Positions 1-8,536 of a stretch of DNA of 64,000 bases are shown here, piece after piece. Origin of the DNA: Microcaldota archaeon (GTDB lineage Archaea > Micrarchaeota > Micrarchaeia > Micrarchaeales > Micrarchaeaceae); NCBI GenBank assembly GCA_021810105.1, contig JAJZJM010000001.1, positions 124,001-188,000 of the forward strand, in the 5' to 3' direction. The translations under genes were made by a program, and so were the position numbers. Each line of letters starts with the position of its first letter. The first letter of the stretch is position 1. Below the pieces are notes generated by a model that was given only the letters and a program-made list of their open reading frames with translations, searched no databases and was not told the origin of the DNA.

Positions 1-23
1 CTTTATATTCTTTAGGTGTATCT

Positions 24-2315
24 GTGGAGGAGGGCGAGGCAATTTCATTAAGGGAGAAGCTTGACAGGCTTAAGAGCTCGCCCAAAGAGAATAGCGGTAA
101 AGACCCCAAGAGCATAAGTGCGCATCCAGAAAGGAGTATAATTGGGAATAAGTATGCCTTCATCGCCATAATGCTGGCGATTATAGTATTGGCTATAATC
201 CTAAGGCTTGGCATGCTCAAATATTCAGGCTTCTTCGAGCCTGACGGCTTCTTTCATTACTCTGTAATAAGGCAGGCGATAACCTCTAACCATTATATAG
301 TGCCAATGTACCTTGCATTGTCAGGTTTTCCGTCGCATAATGCGATTACAGAGCCTACAGGCTTCTATTATGTAACAATAGTGCCCTACATCTTCCTTCA
401 GTACCTTGGCATATCATACTATAATATAATGAGACTTGTTCCTGTCTTTTTCGGCATACTTGACGTATTGGGGGTATATTTTCTTGGCAAATACCTTACA
501 GGAAGCAGGTTTGGCGGAATTCTTGCATCGCTCTTCATAGCGATATCAAGCGGAGACATAGCAAGGACAGCAGCGCTTGTATACAGAGGAGACGGTTTTG
601 TAACGATCTTTATAATGCTGAGCCTGATCTTCTTTGTAAAGACAGCTATGGAGGGGAAGAAGAGGCGCATGCTATATATATATGCGCTGCTCGGTGCATT
701 ATCGCTTGATGTTGCACTCTTTGTATGGGGAGGGGCCCCGTTTGGAGTGGTAGTCTACCTGCTCGCAATAGCTTTCTTATTATTATACGCTTTCATAAAA
801 GGGGATTCGAAGCTTGCAATTGCATCTGTGGTGCTGCTGCTGGCGATGATGGTCTTCTATATTATAGAGCAGATCATGATAGTCACTACAATACTAAGAC
901 AGGTGCCATCATTAGGAAGCCCTCACTTCTTTGTGTTCTACCTGCCTCTGCTCTTTGGAGGATTGATAGCCCTCTATCTTCTTGAGAAGAAGCCTTTCCC
1001 GGGCATAACTAAAAACTGGAAGAGTAGGGCTGCATTCTCGATATCTCTCTCTTTGCTGGCCGTCCTGATCATAACACTGGGATTCCCTAATCTTATATCT
1101 GCGCTTGCAACAGGCAAAGGAGGGGTGATAGCCTCTAGCTCCCTTAATGTAACAATACAGGAGCTGCAGCCTCCTACTCTGGCATTTATATGGGATAGCT
1201 TCAGCTACCAGATAATACTCGCTCCTGTAGGCGTAGTAGTATTCCTGCTCCTTAAGAGAAGAGTGACGAAGCCAGGCAGCATGGCAATGGCAAACCTTAC
1301 ATTCCTTGCTGTATTCTCATATTTCATATCAACATCATACCTTCAGGATCATGCAATAAGGTTCAACTCCCTGGTTTCGGCCCCCATAGCTATACTATCC
1401 GCATGCGCTGTCTACTACATAGCAGCCTTTTTCTATTCAAAAAAGAATATAATCATAAAATATGCCCCTATGGGACTTTTCACAGCTTTGATAATACTAA
1501 ACCTTGCACAGACAGCAACAGCAAGCTTCACAAGCGCGCAGGCGGACAACATAAACCCCGGATTCCTTTCTGCAATGGCGTGGATGTACAACAATACCCC
1601 TAAGAATGCCACTGTATTGGACCTATGGCCTGACGGCTCTGTTGTTGAGGGATGGGCACAGAGGACAAGCTATACTGACAGCGTAGGCGGGCAGAACGAT
1701 ACGAGAATCTATAACTTCTCGAGATGGCTCTTCTCAAATACTCCGGATCCATCCTTCCTGATAAACGCAAGCATGCCGCAGTATTTCGTTGTTAGAAACT
1801 ATTGGTACTACGAGCTTGGAGGCATAGCAGTAGAGGGTAACATAACGAATGCTTCGAACTATGGCTTTGACTTAATGACCTCTCTGAGCATACAGCACAA
1901 CGGCAACCAGACAGCCTATCTGTTCAACAGCTCCACATACGACTCAGAGCTTATAGTTCAGCCGACATCCAACAGCCAGAGCGAATTTGCAGCTTTCATA
2001 AGCGTTCCTGGCTATTCTACAAGGGTGCCGATACGCGGCGTAATATTTGTTAACGACAGCGGAGGGCCTTATTCTGAGGTGCTATCAAAAGTGAACAATA
2101 CGCTAAACTATACCCTTCTGGTAGAGTACTCTCAAAACGGGATAACCGGAGGGGCGCTGCTTGGCAAGGACATGCCTACAAGCAACCTATTCAGGTTCAC
2201 CTACCTATGCAACATAGCATACTGCCCGTATAACGCCAGCGGAATAACAATGAATGTTGTATACAGCAATAACGATACAAAGATAATAAAAATAGATTAT
2301 CCAAATCAGAGCTGA
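24..2315 (+). CDS. aglB: STT3/AglB-type oligosaccharyltransferase
   Basis: Membrane enzyme predicted to transfer a lipid-linked glycan to Asn in N-X-S/T sequons on the outer face of the cytoplasmic membrane. About 763 residues: a short charged cytoplasmic N-terminus (1-40), roughly a dozen membrane segments to about residue 510, then a soluble C-terminal domain. The first external loop carries EPDGFFHY (72-79), matching the acidic metal-binding motif of STT3, and a second acidic motif RGDGF lies near residue 190. The usual WWDYG motif appears as LWPDG around residue 535, followed by TSYTDSVGG. The start is GTG after a TAGGTG ribosome-binding site. The frame is open to the window edge, so an upstream start is not excluded. 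It heads a glycosylation locus. Family assignment is secure; glycan and lipid carrier are unknown. Confidence 0.88.
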   Translation: MEEGEAISLREKLDRLKSSPKENSGKDPKSISAHPERSIIGNKYAFIAIMLAIIVLAIILRLGMLKYSGFFEPDGFFHYSVIRQAITSNHYIVPMYLALSGFPSHNAITEPTGFYYVTIVPYIFLQYLGISYYNIMRLVPVFFGILDVLGVYFLGKYLTGSRFGGILASLFIAISSGDIARTAALVYRGDGFVTIFIMLSLIFFVKTAMEGKKRRMLYIYALLGALSLDVALFVWGGAPFGVVVYLLAIAFLLLYAFIKGDSKLAIASVVLLLAMMVFYIIEQIMIVTTILRQVPSLGSPHFFVFYLPLLFGGLIALYLLEKKPFPGITKNWKSRAAFSISLSLLAVLIITLGFPNLISALATGKGGVIASSSLNVTIQELQPPTLAFIWDSFSYQIILAPVGVVVFLLLKRRVTKPGSMAMANLTFLAVFSYFISTSYLQDHAIRFNSLVSAPIAILSACAVYYIAAFFYSKKNIIIKYAPMGLFTALIILNLAQTATASFTSAQADNINPGFLSAMAWMYNNTPKNATVLDLWPDGSVVEGWAQRTSYTDSVGGQNDTRIYNFSRWLFSNTPDPSFLINASMPQYFVVRNYWYYELGGIAVEGNITNASNYGFDLMTSLSIQHNGNQTAYLFNSSTYDSELIVQPTSNSQSEFAAFISVPGYSTRVPIRGVIFVNDSGGPYSEVLSKVNNTLNYTLLVEYSQNGITGGALLGKDMPTSNLFRFTYLCNIAYCPYNASGITMNVVYSNNDTKIIKIDYPNQS

Positions 2316-2378
2316 CTTCATAGAAAACCTGGATGAGAATGCCTGCTGCGCGTACAGCACAGAATTCGTTTATTCTTT

Positions 2379-4169
2379 CTAATGCTTGCTGATAAGCCAT
2401 CCGTCCAGATATAATGCATCAAGCCCGCTTGCAGCAAAACTTCGTATAGCCTGCACTGGAGTGTCCACTATAGGCTCGCCTGCAATATTAAAGCTGGTGT
2501 TTACTATCACATTTTCTCCAGAGGCCTCTCCGAACTCCTTTATGAGACCATGCCATAGCTTATTTCTGTCTGCGCGGACAGCCTGCGGCCTTGCAGTGCC
2601 GTCTATATGCACAACTGCGGGTATGCGCTTGGCAGCTTCGCTTTTTGCCATGTACATCATGACCATGAACTCGTGCTCTTCTGCGTCTGCAAAATACTCG
2701 TTCATAGAAGAGGCGAGAACAGATGGAGCAAGCGGCCTCCATGCCTCCCTTCCTTTTATGGAGTTTATGCGCTTCCAGTTTTTTTTAGACGTAGGATTTC
2801 CGATTATGCTCCTGTTGCCGAGCGCCCTGGGCCCGAATTCCTGCCTTCCCTGATAGAACCCTATTACTTTTGACACTCTGAGCAGCTCTGCGATTTGCCC
2901 CATCTCTTCGCCTATCATCTCTGCCTTTAGGTTGGACGCAGCTACAGCAGCTTTTACCTGCTCCGCATCGTAACCATCGCCAAGATATAAGTCCTTTATC
3001 CTCTCTCTGCGCATCTTTTCTCCTATTACATTTTCGTATGCATATGCAGCAGCGCCTATGGCAGTTCCCGCGTCTCCAGCAGCAGGAAAAACAAATACGC
3101 TCCTGAACTTTTTCGAATAATGCATCTCCATATTCGCTTTTGCATTCAGCGCAGATCCGCCAGCGATAACTATATCATTCATTCCGGAATTATTTGCAGT
3201 CCATTCTGCAACTCCTGAATAAAGCCTCTCGAAAAAAACCTGCAGTGTGCGCGCTGTATCTGCAGCCTTCTTGCCAGGGAATTCGCCCGGACCTGGGCTT
3301 GCTCCTCTTTTTGCTCCAGTAAAAACCTCTGCAATTTTATCGTACATGAGGTCGTGCGATTGTGCCTTTGCGATCTTTTTTATCCTATACGGCGCATCGC
3401 CAACCTCCAAATCGAACAGGGATTCCAGTCTTCCGAGTGCTTTTACATCTATCTTACCATAAGGCGCAAGCCCCATTACCTTTCCAGGCCCTTCCAGCCT
3501 GCCAAACCCCAGCCTCTTTGATACGGATTCGTATAGATATCCTAGAGAGCCTTCCTTCCACCCAACGCGCAGCAGCTCCTCGAACTCTCCATCTTTTATG
3601 CTCCATGCTGTTGTTGCGTCCGTCTCTCCCTGTCCGTCTACAACTATACATGTTGCGCTGCTCTTTCCTGAAAAATAATAAGCGGATGCGGCATGCGCCA
3701 GGTGATGCCTGACAGGGATTATCTTTACTTCTTTGTTTATGCTGCGCCCGATTGATAGCGCTGCCATTCTTACGAACTCTTTTGCGGATTTGGTGAAATC
3801 AAAGCCTGAAGCTATTGATCCGCGCATGCCCTTTAGCATGAACGAGTATGCATCATATCCTGCATCGCTTCTGAGCATCCAGTCTTTGATAAGCGCATTC
3901 TGGGAGAACGAATGCCATGCCCTTGATTTTGCGCTGTAGAATTTTGGATCAAAATTTATTGCGAATGCATCTATCGTATCTGGCTTCATACCGTACTTCC
4001 TTTCTAAAAATTTGAGGCAGTGGGCCATCGCATTTATCGGAAGCTCGTAAGGGGCATGCTTGTGCCTGGTATACCTCTCCTCCTCAGAGGCGTATACTAG
4101 CCTCCCGTCAAGTATTGCAGCAACAGCATTGTCATGGAAGCTTGGCCAATTGAATCCCAGAACTAGCAT
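2379..4169 (-). CDS. Carbamoyltransferase, NodU/TobZ/CmcH family (copy 1)
   Basis: About 596 residues, full length for the family. Known members transfer carbamoyl from carbamoyl phosphate, through carbamoyl-AMP, to a hydroxyl of a sugar or antibiotic. The N-terminal Kae1-like (ASKHA) domain begins MLVLGFNWPSFHDNA and contains SEEERYTRHKH and the metal-binding motif HHLAHAASAYYFSG near residue 155. The C-terminal YrdC-like domain has GRQEFGPRALGNRS near residue 445 and ends in the usual NTSFNIAGEPIV block. All recognised motifs are intact. It lies convergent to aglB with a 63-bp gap. A second, clearly different homologue lies at 15712-17439. In this setting the likely substrate is a surface glycan sugar; that is inference from neighbours. 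Confidence 0.9.
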   Translation of the reverse strand: MLVLGFNWPSFHDNAVAAILDGRLVYASEEERYTRHKHAPYELPINAMAHCLKFLERKYGMKPDTIDAFAINFDPKFYSAKSRAWHSFSQNALIKDWMLRSDAGYDAYSFMLKGMRGSIASGFDFTKSAKEFVRMAALSIGRSINKEVKIIPVRHHLAHAASAYYFSGKSSATCIVVDGQGETDATTAWSIKDGEFEELLRVGWKEGSLGYLYESVSKRLGFGRLEGPGKVMGLAPYGKIDVKALGRLESLFDLEVGDAPYRIKKIAKAQSHDLMYDKIAEVFTGAKRGASPGPGEFPGKKAADTARTLQVFFERLYSGVAEWTANNSGMNDIVIAGGSALNAKANMEMHYSKKFRSVFVFPAAGDAGTAIGAAAYAYENVIGEKMRRERIKDLYLGDGYDAEQVKAAVAASNLKAEMIGEEMGQIAELLRVSKVIGFYQGRQEFGPRALGNRSIIGNPTSKKNWKRINSIKGREAWRPLAPSVLASSMNEYFADAEEHEFMVMMYMAKSEAAKRIPAVVHIDGTARPQAVRADRNKLWHGLIKEFGEASGENVIVNTSFNIAGEPIVDTPVQAIRSFAASGLDALYLDGWLISKH

Positions 4170-4297
4170 GCCATCACAACAGCTTGATGCATTTTTGTAA
4201 TGAATCCTGCGTATTTATTTCTTTCCTGAAAGCTCAAATGCAGAAATTCTTTTTACAGAATCCAAAATATTTTATATAATTGCATAGATTCTTTATC

Positions 4298-5872
4298 ATG
4301 GTCGGAATTGCAGGGCTTCTTGCCCAGCTGATCATAGACACATCATTCTCCTGGATAAGGATGCTGGTAGCGCTCTTCCTGTCAATAATAGCCAGCATAG
4401 CTATAGGAATACTGGCTGCCAGGTCAAGGTTTGCTGGAAGAATAATAATACCCGTATTGGATGTATTCCAGACCCTTCCGATACTTGCGTTCTTCCCTTT
4501 TGTTATATACATAGTAGTGGCAACCCTTCCGGGCTACATAGGCATAAACGCAGCAGTGATTTTCCTGATAGTCACAAGCATGATATGGAATATAGCATTC
4601 GGAGTTTACGAGTCGATAACAACATTGCCTGCTGAGTTCATAGAGGCTGCACGCATATACGGAATGTCCAGGCTTGCGCGCCTTAGAAAAATATTCATAC
4701 CCGCTTGCATGCCCAGAGTTGCGGAGCAGTCAGTGCTGTCGTGGGCGATAGGCCTCTTCTATCTTGTTACAAGCGAGATATTCTCTACAGGAAATGCAAA
4801 CTATGCTGTGAAATATGGCATAGGAGTTGAGATAACAAAGCTGGCATTTTCTGGAAACCTCCTGTATTACCTGATAGGCATACTTGTCTTCATAGGTTTT
4901 GTAGTTGCGACACGCTTTCTTCTTTTTGTGCCTTTCGAACATTATTCTACAAGGTATACTGAAGGAAAGAAAAAGGCCAGAAGATGGACTATCAGCCTCC
5001 AGCTTGCAAAGCAGGCTTCGCATGAAAAAACATACCATGTACACGCGGCGAAGCTGCACATGTTCACTCAGCATGCGTATAGGGAGCGTCCTGCAAAGAG
5101 AGTTCAGCCTACGAGCAAAAAGCGTATGTCAAGGTTTTATGCATACATGTACGCAGCTGTAGCTTTAATCATAATAATAGCGCTACTAGTCTACAACTAC
5201 AGATTCCTTGTAGGTTATGAAAGCGAGACCGCAGTTGCTCTCGCGGTCTCATTCGTTAGGGTGTGGGGTGCTTTCGCAGCCATACTTATTGTTGCGGTGC
5301 CAGTATCAGTATATCTTGTCTTTATGGCAAAAAGAACGAGCAGATACATACTATTGTTCCAGGTAATTGCGTCTATACCAGCAACAATACTGTTGCCAAT
5401 TATAGCTCTCTCTTTATCAGGATATCCAGGGCATGGTGAGATAACCGCTTTCCTGATATTCTTTCTGAGCGGCTTATGGTATGTAATATTCGGCATCATA
5501 TCCAACTCAAAAACCATAAGCGCATCAATACTGGATGTTAAAAAAGTGTTCGGGGTTAAGGGAACTCTGGCATGGCGCAAGCTCTACATTGGAGCGATAA
5601 TGCCCGGCCTGATAACCGGAGCCGTAACCGCAATTGCTGGAGAGTGGAATGCAAGCATAGTTGCAGAGTATTTCACTACAACAGGAATATCAGGAAGCAA
5701 CGTGGTAAGCTCAGTTGGAATAGGAATAGGGAAGCTGCTTGACCTGTCATTGGCTAACGGAAACATAGTGCTGCTGATTACAGCATTAATAAATCTTACA
5801 GCGATGATACTGATAATAAATACATTCGTGTGGAAAAGGCTGTACAGGAAAGTGGAGAGGACATCGGTGTGA
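4298..5872 (+). CDS. ABC transporter permease, two fused domains (NitT/TauT-like)
   Basis: Membrane permease of about 524 residues containing two copies of the binding-protein-dependent permease fold. The first half has an EAA loop beginning EAARIYGMSRLARLRKIF. The second half has an equivalent loop beginning ASILDVKKVFGV, and the two are joined by a basic cytoplasmic linker of about 80 residues. Sequence style resembles nitrate/sulfonate/taurine-type permeases, normally one domain per chain, so this is a head-to-tail fusion giving a complete transmembrane dimer. A TTG at 4280 is possible, but the TATA-like TTTATATAAT at 4271-4280 lies about 22 bases before ATG 4298, favouring a leaderless start there. 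It overlaps the ATPase gene downstream. No substrate-binding protein is adjacent, so the substrate and even the direction of transport are open. Confidence 0.82.
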   Translation: MVGIAGLLAQLIIDTSFSWIRMLVALFLSIIASIAIGILAARSRFAGRIIIPVLDVFQTLPILAFFPFVIYIVVATLPGYIGINAAVIFLIVTSMIWNIAFGVYESITTLPAEFIEAARIYGMSRLARLRKIFIPACMPRVAEQSVLSWAIGLFYLVTSEIFSTGNANYAVKYGIGVEITKLAFSGNLLYYLIGILVFIGFVVATRFLLFVPFEHYSTRYTEGKKKARRWTISLQLAKQASHEKTYHVHAAKLHMFTQHAYRERPAKRVQPTSKKRMSRFYAYMYAAVALIIIIALLVYNYRFLVGYESETAVALAVSFVRVWGAFAAILIVAVPVSVYLVFMAKRTSRYILLFQVIASIPATILLPIIALSLSGYPGHGEITAFLIFFLSGLWYVIFGIISNSKTISASILDVKKVFGVKGTLAWRKLYIGAIMPGLITGAVTAIAGEWNASIVAEYFTTTGISGSNVVSSVGIGIGKLLDLSLANGNIVLLITALINLTAMILIINTFVWKRLYRKVERTSV

Positions 5873-6618
5873 AAATGCGCATATTGGATGTAATAGACGT
5901 GGGCTTCAACTACGGAGAAACCCTGCAGGTGATAGACACAGCCTCTTTCTATTGCAACACTCGGGAATTTGTATCCATAATAGGGCCTTCTGGATGCGGG
6001 AAGAGCACGCTGCTTAGGATAATAGCAGGTCTTGTCGAGCCTGCGCACGGCAAGATTCTATTCACTGGCAAGAGGGTAACGCGCCCAACAGAGGGAATCT
6101 CTTTTGTATTCCAAGACTTTGCACTTATGCCATGGCTTACAAACCTCGAGAATGTTAAGCTTGGCCTTGCAATGAAGAGGATGCCGGAAAAGGAGAAGGA
6201 GAAGATATCGCTTGAGCTTCTGGAAAGCTTCGGGCTCTCAGACTTTGAAGATGCTTATCCGAATATGCTTAGCGGTGGGATGAAGCAGAGAGTGGGGATT
6301 GCAAGAGCTATTGCTTCTAAACCTAAGCTGCTGCTTATGGACGAACCATTTAGCGCCCTGGACGAGCTTACTGCAGAGGCTTTGAGGAAAGAGGTTGTTG
6401 ACCTTCTTAAGAGCAAGAAAAGCCCAATAGACTCTGTAGTAATGGTGACGCACAATGTAGAAGAGGCTGTTGAGCTATCAGACAGAGTCGTTGTGCTGTC
6501 TGACAAGCCGTCAATGGTAAAAGACATAGTTAAGATAGAGCTTAAAAGGCCTAGAGACAGGGAGAGCAAGCAGTTCATGGAGATATCTGACAAGATATAC
6601 GCTTACCTGAAGGAATGA
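5869..6618 (+). CDS. ABC transporter ATPase (NitT/TauT-like)
   Basis: Cytoplasmic ATPase of about 249 residues partnering the fused permease upstream. In order it shows Walker A GPSGCGKST, Q-loop FVFQDFALMPW, signature LSGGMKQR, Walker B LLLMDEPFSALD and H-loop VTHNVEEAVEL, all intact. The chosen start is GTG 5869, which overlaps the permease stop as GTGA and sits eight bases after a strong GGAGAGG site. A longer frame back to 5830 lies inside the permease gene and is less likely; ATG 5875 is the other option. Closest in style to the SsuB/TauB/NrtD group. Tight coupling indicates one transport complex. The substrate cannot be read from the ATPase. Confidence 0.9.
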   Translation: MKMRILDVIDVGFNYGETLQVIDTASFYCNTREFVSIIGPSGCGKSTLLRIIAGLVEPAHGKILFTGKRVTRPTEGISFVFQDFALMPWLTNLENVKLGLAMKRMPEKEKEKISLELLESFGLSDFEDAYPNMLSGGMKQRVGIARAIASKPKLLLMDEPFSALDELTAEALRKEVVDLLKSKKSPIDSVVMVTHNVEEAVELSDRVVVLSDKPSMVKDIVKIELKRPRDRESKQFMEISDKIYAYLKE

Positions 6619-6653
6619 TTATAGATTCGTATTCATAGAGCTTGGAATTTTTC

Positions 6654-7742
6654 CTATTTTCTGCCAGAAGCCCCCTCTATGAGCCTTATCAGTTTTTGCA
6701 TGTCGGAATTTTGCAGCATCAGGGAGTGCTTTCTGGCATTATTTCCCATTCTCTCCCTGGTCTTTTTATTTGAGAGAAGAAGTGCGAGCCTGCCTGCGTA
6801 ATCTTTCTCATTTCCCTCTTTTACCAGGAACCCAGAATATCCGTTTTTTACGCTCTCGGAAAGTCCTCCATTTGCAAATCCAACCACAGGAAGGGAGCAT
6901 AGCTCAGCCTCAATTGCGCTGAGCCCTAACCCCTCTATCAGCGACGCTGTCGCAAACACCCATGCCCTTTTTAACTCCCGAATCTTTGTGCCCTCCTCAA
7001 GGAATCCTGTAAATATTATGTTCTTCTCCAAACCAAGATGCAGTACAAGCTCCTCAAGTTTTTTCCTCTCTGTTCCGCTGCCCACTATTATCAGCTTTGC
7101 ATTGATTCCCCTCTTTTTTGCGAGAACGCCTATAGTCCTTATTATTATGCCGACCCTTTTTTGCCTTACCAATCTCCCAACAGTTATCACCGTAGGAATC
7201 TTGGCTTTCTGTTCTCTTTTTCCATCTATTCTTGCATGCTGAATTCTGACTATATGTATTCTTCTGCGAGCCACGCCGATGCTTTCAAGCTGGAATCTCA
7301 CGAATTCCGATAGCACAATAAAATTTGATTTGCTGTAGATTGCGGGTATCATGGCTTCTGCAACTGCTGCAATTGCTGCCTTAGCAGGGTTTGTTGCTGC
7401 GAAAAGCCGCTTTCCCATTATGTGATGGACCAGGATAAATACTCTACTTTGCCTGAAAAGAAGTGCGGAAAAGAAAGGCACCGTATTAACGCTCTCTACA
7501 ACTGCATCGTATCCTCTTCTATTTGCAAGCATGTGCATGAAGGCGAATAAGTAGACGGTATTTACGCTTCCCTTTCTTATGATATTGATTTTGCCTGACG
7601 TTTCATGAGAGGAACGTCCTGCAGTTTGTGAAGTAAATAATGTGACATCGTGCCCTGCTGCAGCCAGCGAGCTTGCTATTTCATTTGATATTATTTCCGC
7701 TCCGCCGTATTGCCCGCCGCTCTTGTCCCTCCAGTTCAGCAA
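6654..7742 (-). CDS. Glycosyltransferase family 4
   Basis: GT-B fold retaining glycosyltransferase, about 362 residues, predicted cytoplasmic and acting on a nucleotide sugar. It has the N-terminal GGAE motif (SGGQYGGAEIISNEIA), the acceptor-domain HH pair (LVHHIMGKRLF), VGRLVRQKR in the interdomain region and the EGLGLSAIEAELC donor-binding motif near residue 260. Only TTG 7742 is available as a conventional start. Family members usually begin M-R-I-L-L-L-N-W, and here the codons upstream of TTG read R-I-R-I-L, implying initiation a few codons earlier at a non-standard codon (see findings). The gene follows the GT2 gene with overlapping context, so they are probably co-transcribed. Donor and acceptor unknown. 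Confidence 0.88.
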   Translation of the reverse strand: MLNWRDKSGGQYGGAEIISNEIASSLAAAGHDVTLFTSQTAGRSSHETSGKINIIRKGSVNTVYLFAFMHMLANRRGYDAVVESVNTVPFFSALLFRQSRVFILVHHIMGKRLFAATNPAKAAIAAVAEAMIPAIYSKSNFIVLSEFVRFQLESIGVARRRIHIVRIQHARIDGKREQKAKIPTVITVGRLVRQKRVGIIIRTIGVLAKKRGINAKLIIVGSGTERKKLEELVLHLGLEKNIIFTGFLEEGTKIRELKRAWVFATASLIEGLGLSAIEAELCSLPVVGFANGGLSESVKNGYSGFLVKEGNEKDYAGRLALLLSNKKTRERMGNNARKHSLMLQNSDMQKLIRLIEGASGRK

Positions 7743-7755
7743 AAGTATCCTGATT

Positions 7756-8532
7756 CTACCACCTCTTTATACGATTGTATGCAAAGCGCGTTAGGCTTTT
7801 TGGGATAAGAACTCCAAATCTCGATTTGTATATCCTGAAACCAAATGCAGCGGCCAGCATCTGCGGCGCGTTCCTTGCTATGCTTATGCTTGTCCCTTCA
7901 TTCGACTGGTCATATGCAACCCCAAGCTCAACTATTTTTCTGCCTTTGAGCTTGAGGGAATAGAGTAGGTCCACATCAAAGCTCATGCCCAATATGGTAA
8001 GGCTGCTGACCACATTCGAAATTGCTCTAGTCCTGAATATCTTGGCTCCGCATTGTGTGTCTTTGACATCTATCCTGAAGAGCAGCCTGATGAGAAGGTT
8101 GTATGCGCGGCTTGCGACAAACCTAGATGCCGGAATTCCGCCCCTTATGGTACTGCCTATGGAGTACCTTGATGCTATTACTCCGTCTATGCGCTTGTTA
8201 CTTTCCAACAGCCTAAGCATCCTTAAAAATTCAGCACAACCTACAGATCCGTCAGCATCCAAAAAACCTATGAAGTCAGGTTTGTCCTTCATTGCCCTGA
8301 TGAAACCTTTTATTATCGCCCCTCCTTTTCCTTCCCTCTCTCTGCTTTTGATAAGTTTTATGAAATTGTACTTTTTTGAGTACTCAGATACTATACTGTC
8401 AGTATCATCATTGCTGCTCGATACAACTATTATCCCTATTCTTTTCCCATTTACGCATTTGGAATATTTTTCTATGGTATTTCTTATTCTGCGCTCTTCG
8501 TTGCGTGCAGGTATAACAATCCATGCAATCAT
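7756..8532 (-). CDS. Glycosyltransferase family 2, polyprenyl-phosphate glucosyltransferase (ALG5)-like
   Basis: GT-A fold enzyme of about 258 residues. It begins MIAWIVIPARNEERRI, with a nucleotide-binding NDDT region near residue 45, the metal-binding FLDADGS near residue 90 and DTQCGAKIFR near residue 160, a layout typical of dolichyl-phosphate beta-glucosyltransferases. Such enzymes charge a polyprenyl phosphate for later use by membrane GT-C enzymes. An upstream ATG at 8550 would overlap the previous gene by 14 bases. ATG 8532, four bases after that gene's stop, gives the standard family N-terminus and is preferred. It lies between the polytopic membrane protein and the GT4 gene on the same strand. 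Sugar specificity unknown. Confidence 0.85.
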   Translation of the reverse strand: MIAWIVIPARNEERRIRNTIEKYSKCVNGKRIGIIVVSSSNDDTDSIVSEYSKKYNFIKLIKSREREGKGGAIIKGFIRAMKDKPDFIGFLDADGSVGCAEFLRMLRLLESNKRIDGVIASRYSIGSTIRGGIPASRFVASRAYNLLIRLLFRIDVKDTQCGAKIFRTRAISNVVSSLTILGMSFDVDLLYSLKLKGRKIVELGVAYDQSNEGTSISIARNAPQMLAAAFGFRIYKSRFGVLIPKSLTRFAYNRIKRW

Positions 8533-8536
8533 GAAA

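Noticed and set aside
5830-5868. Upstream extension of the ABC ATPase
   Set aside because: It lies within the permease gene; GTG 5869 has the ribosome-binding site and a GTGA overlap.
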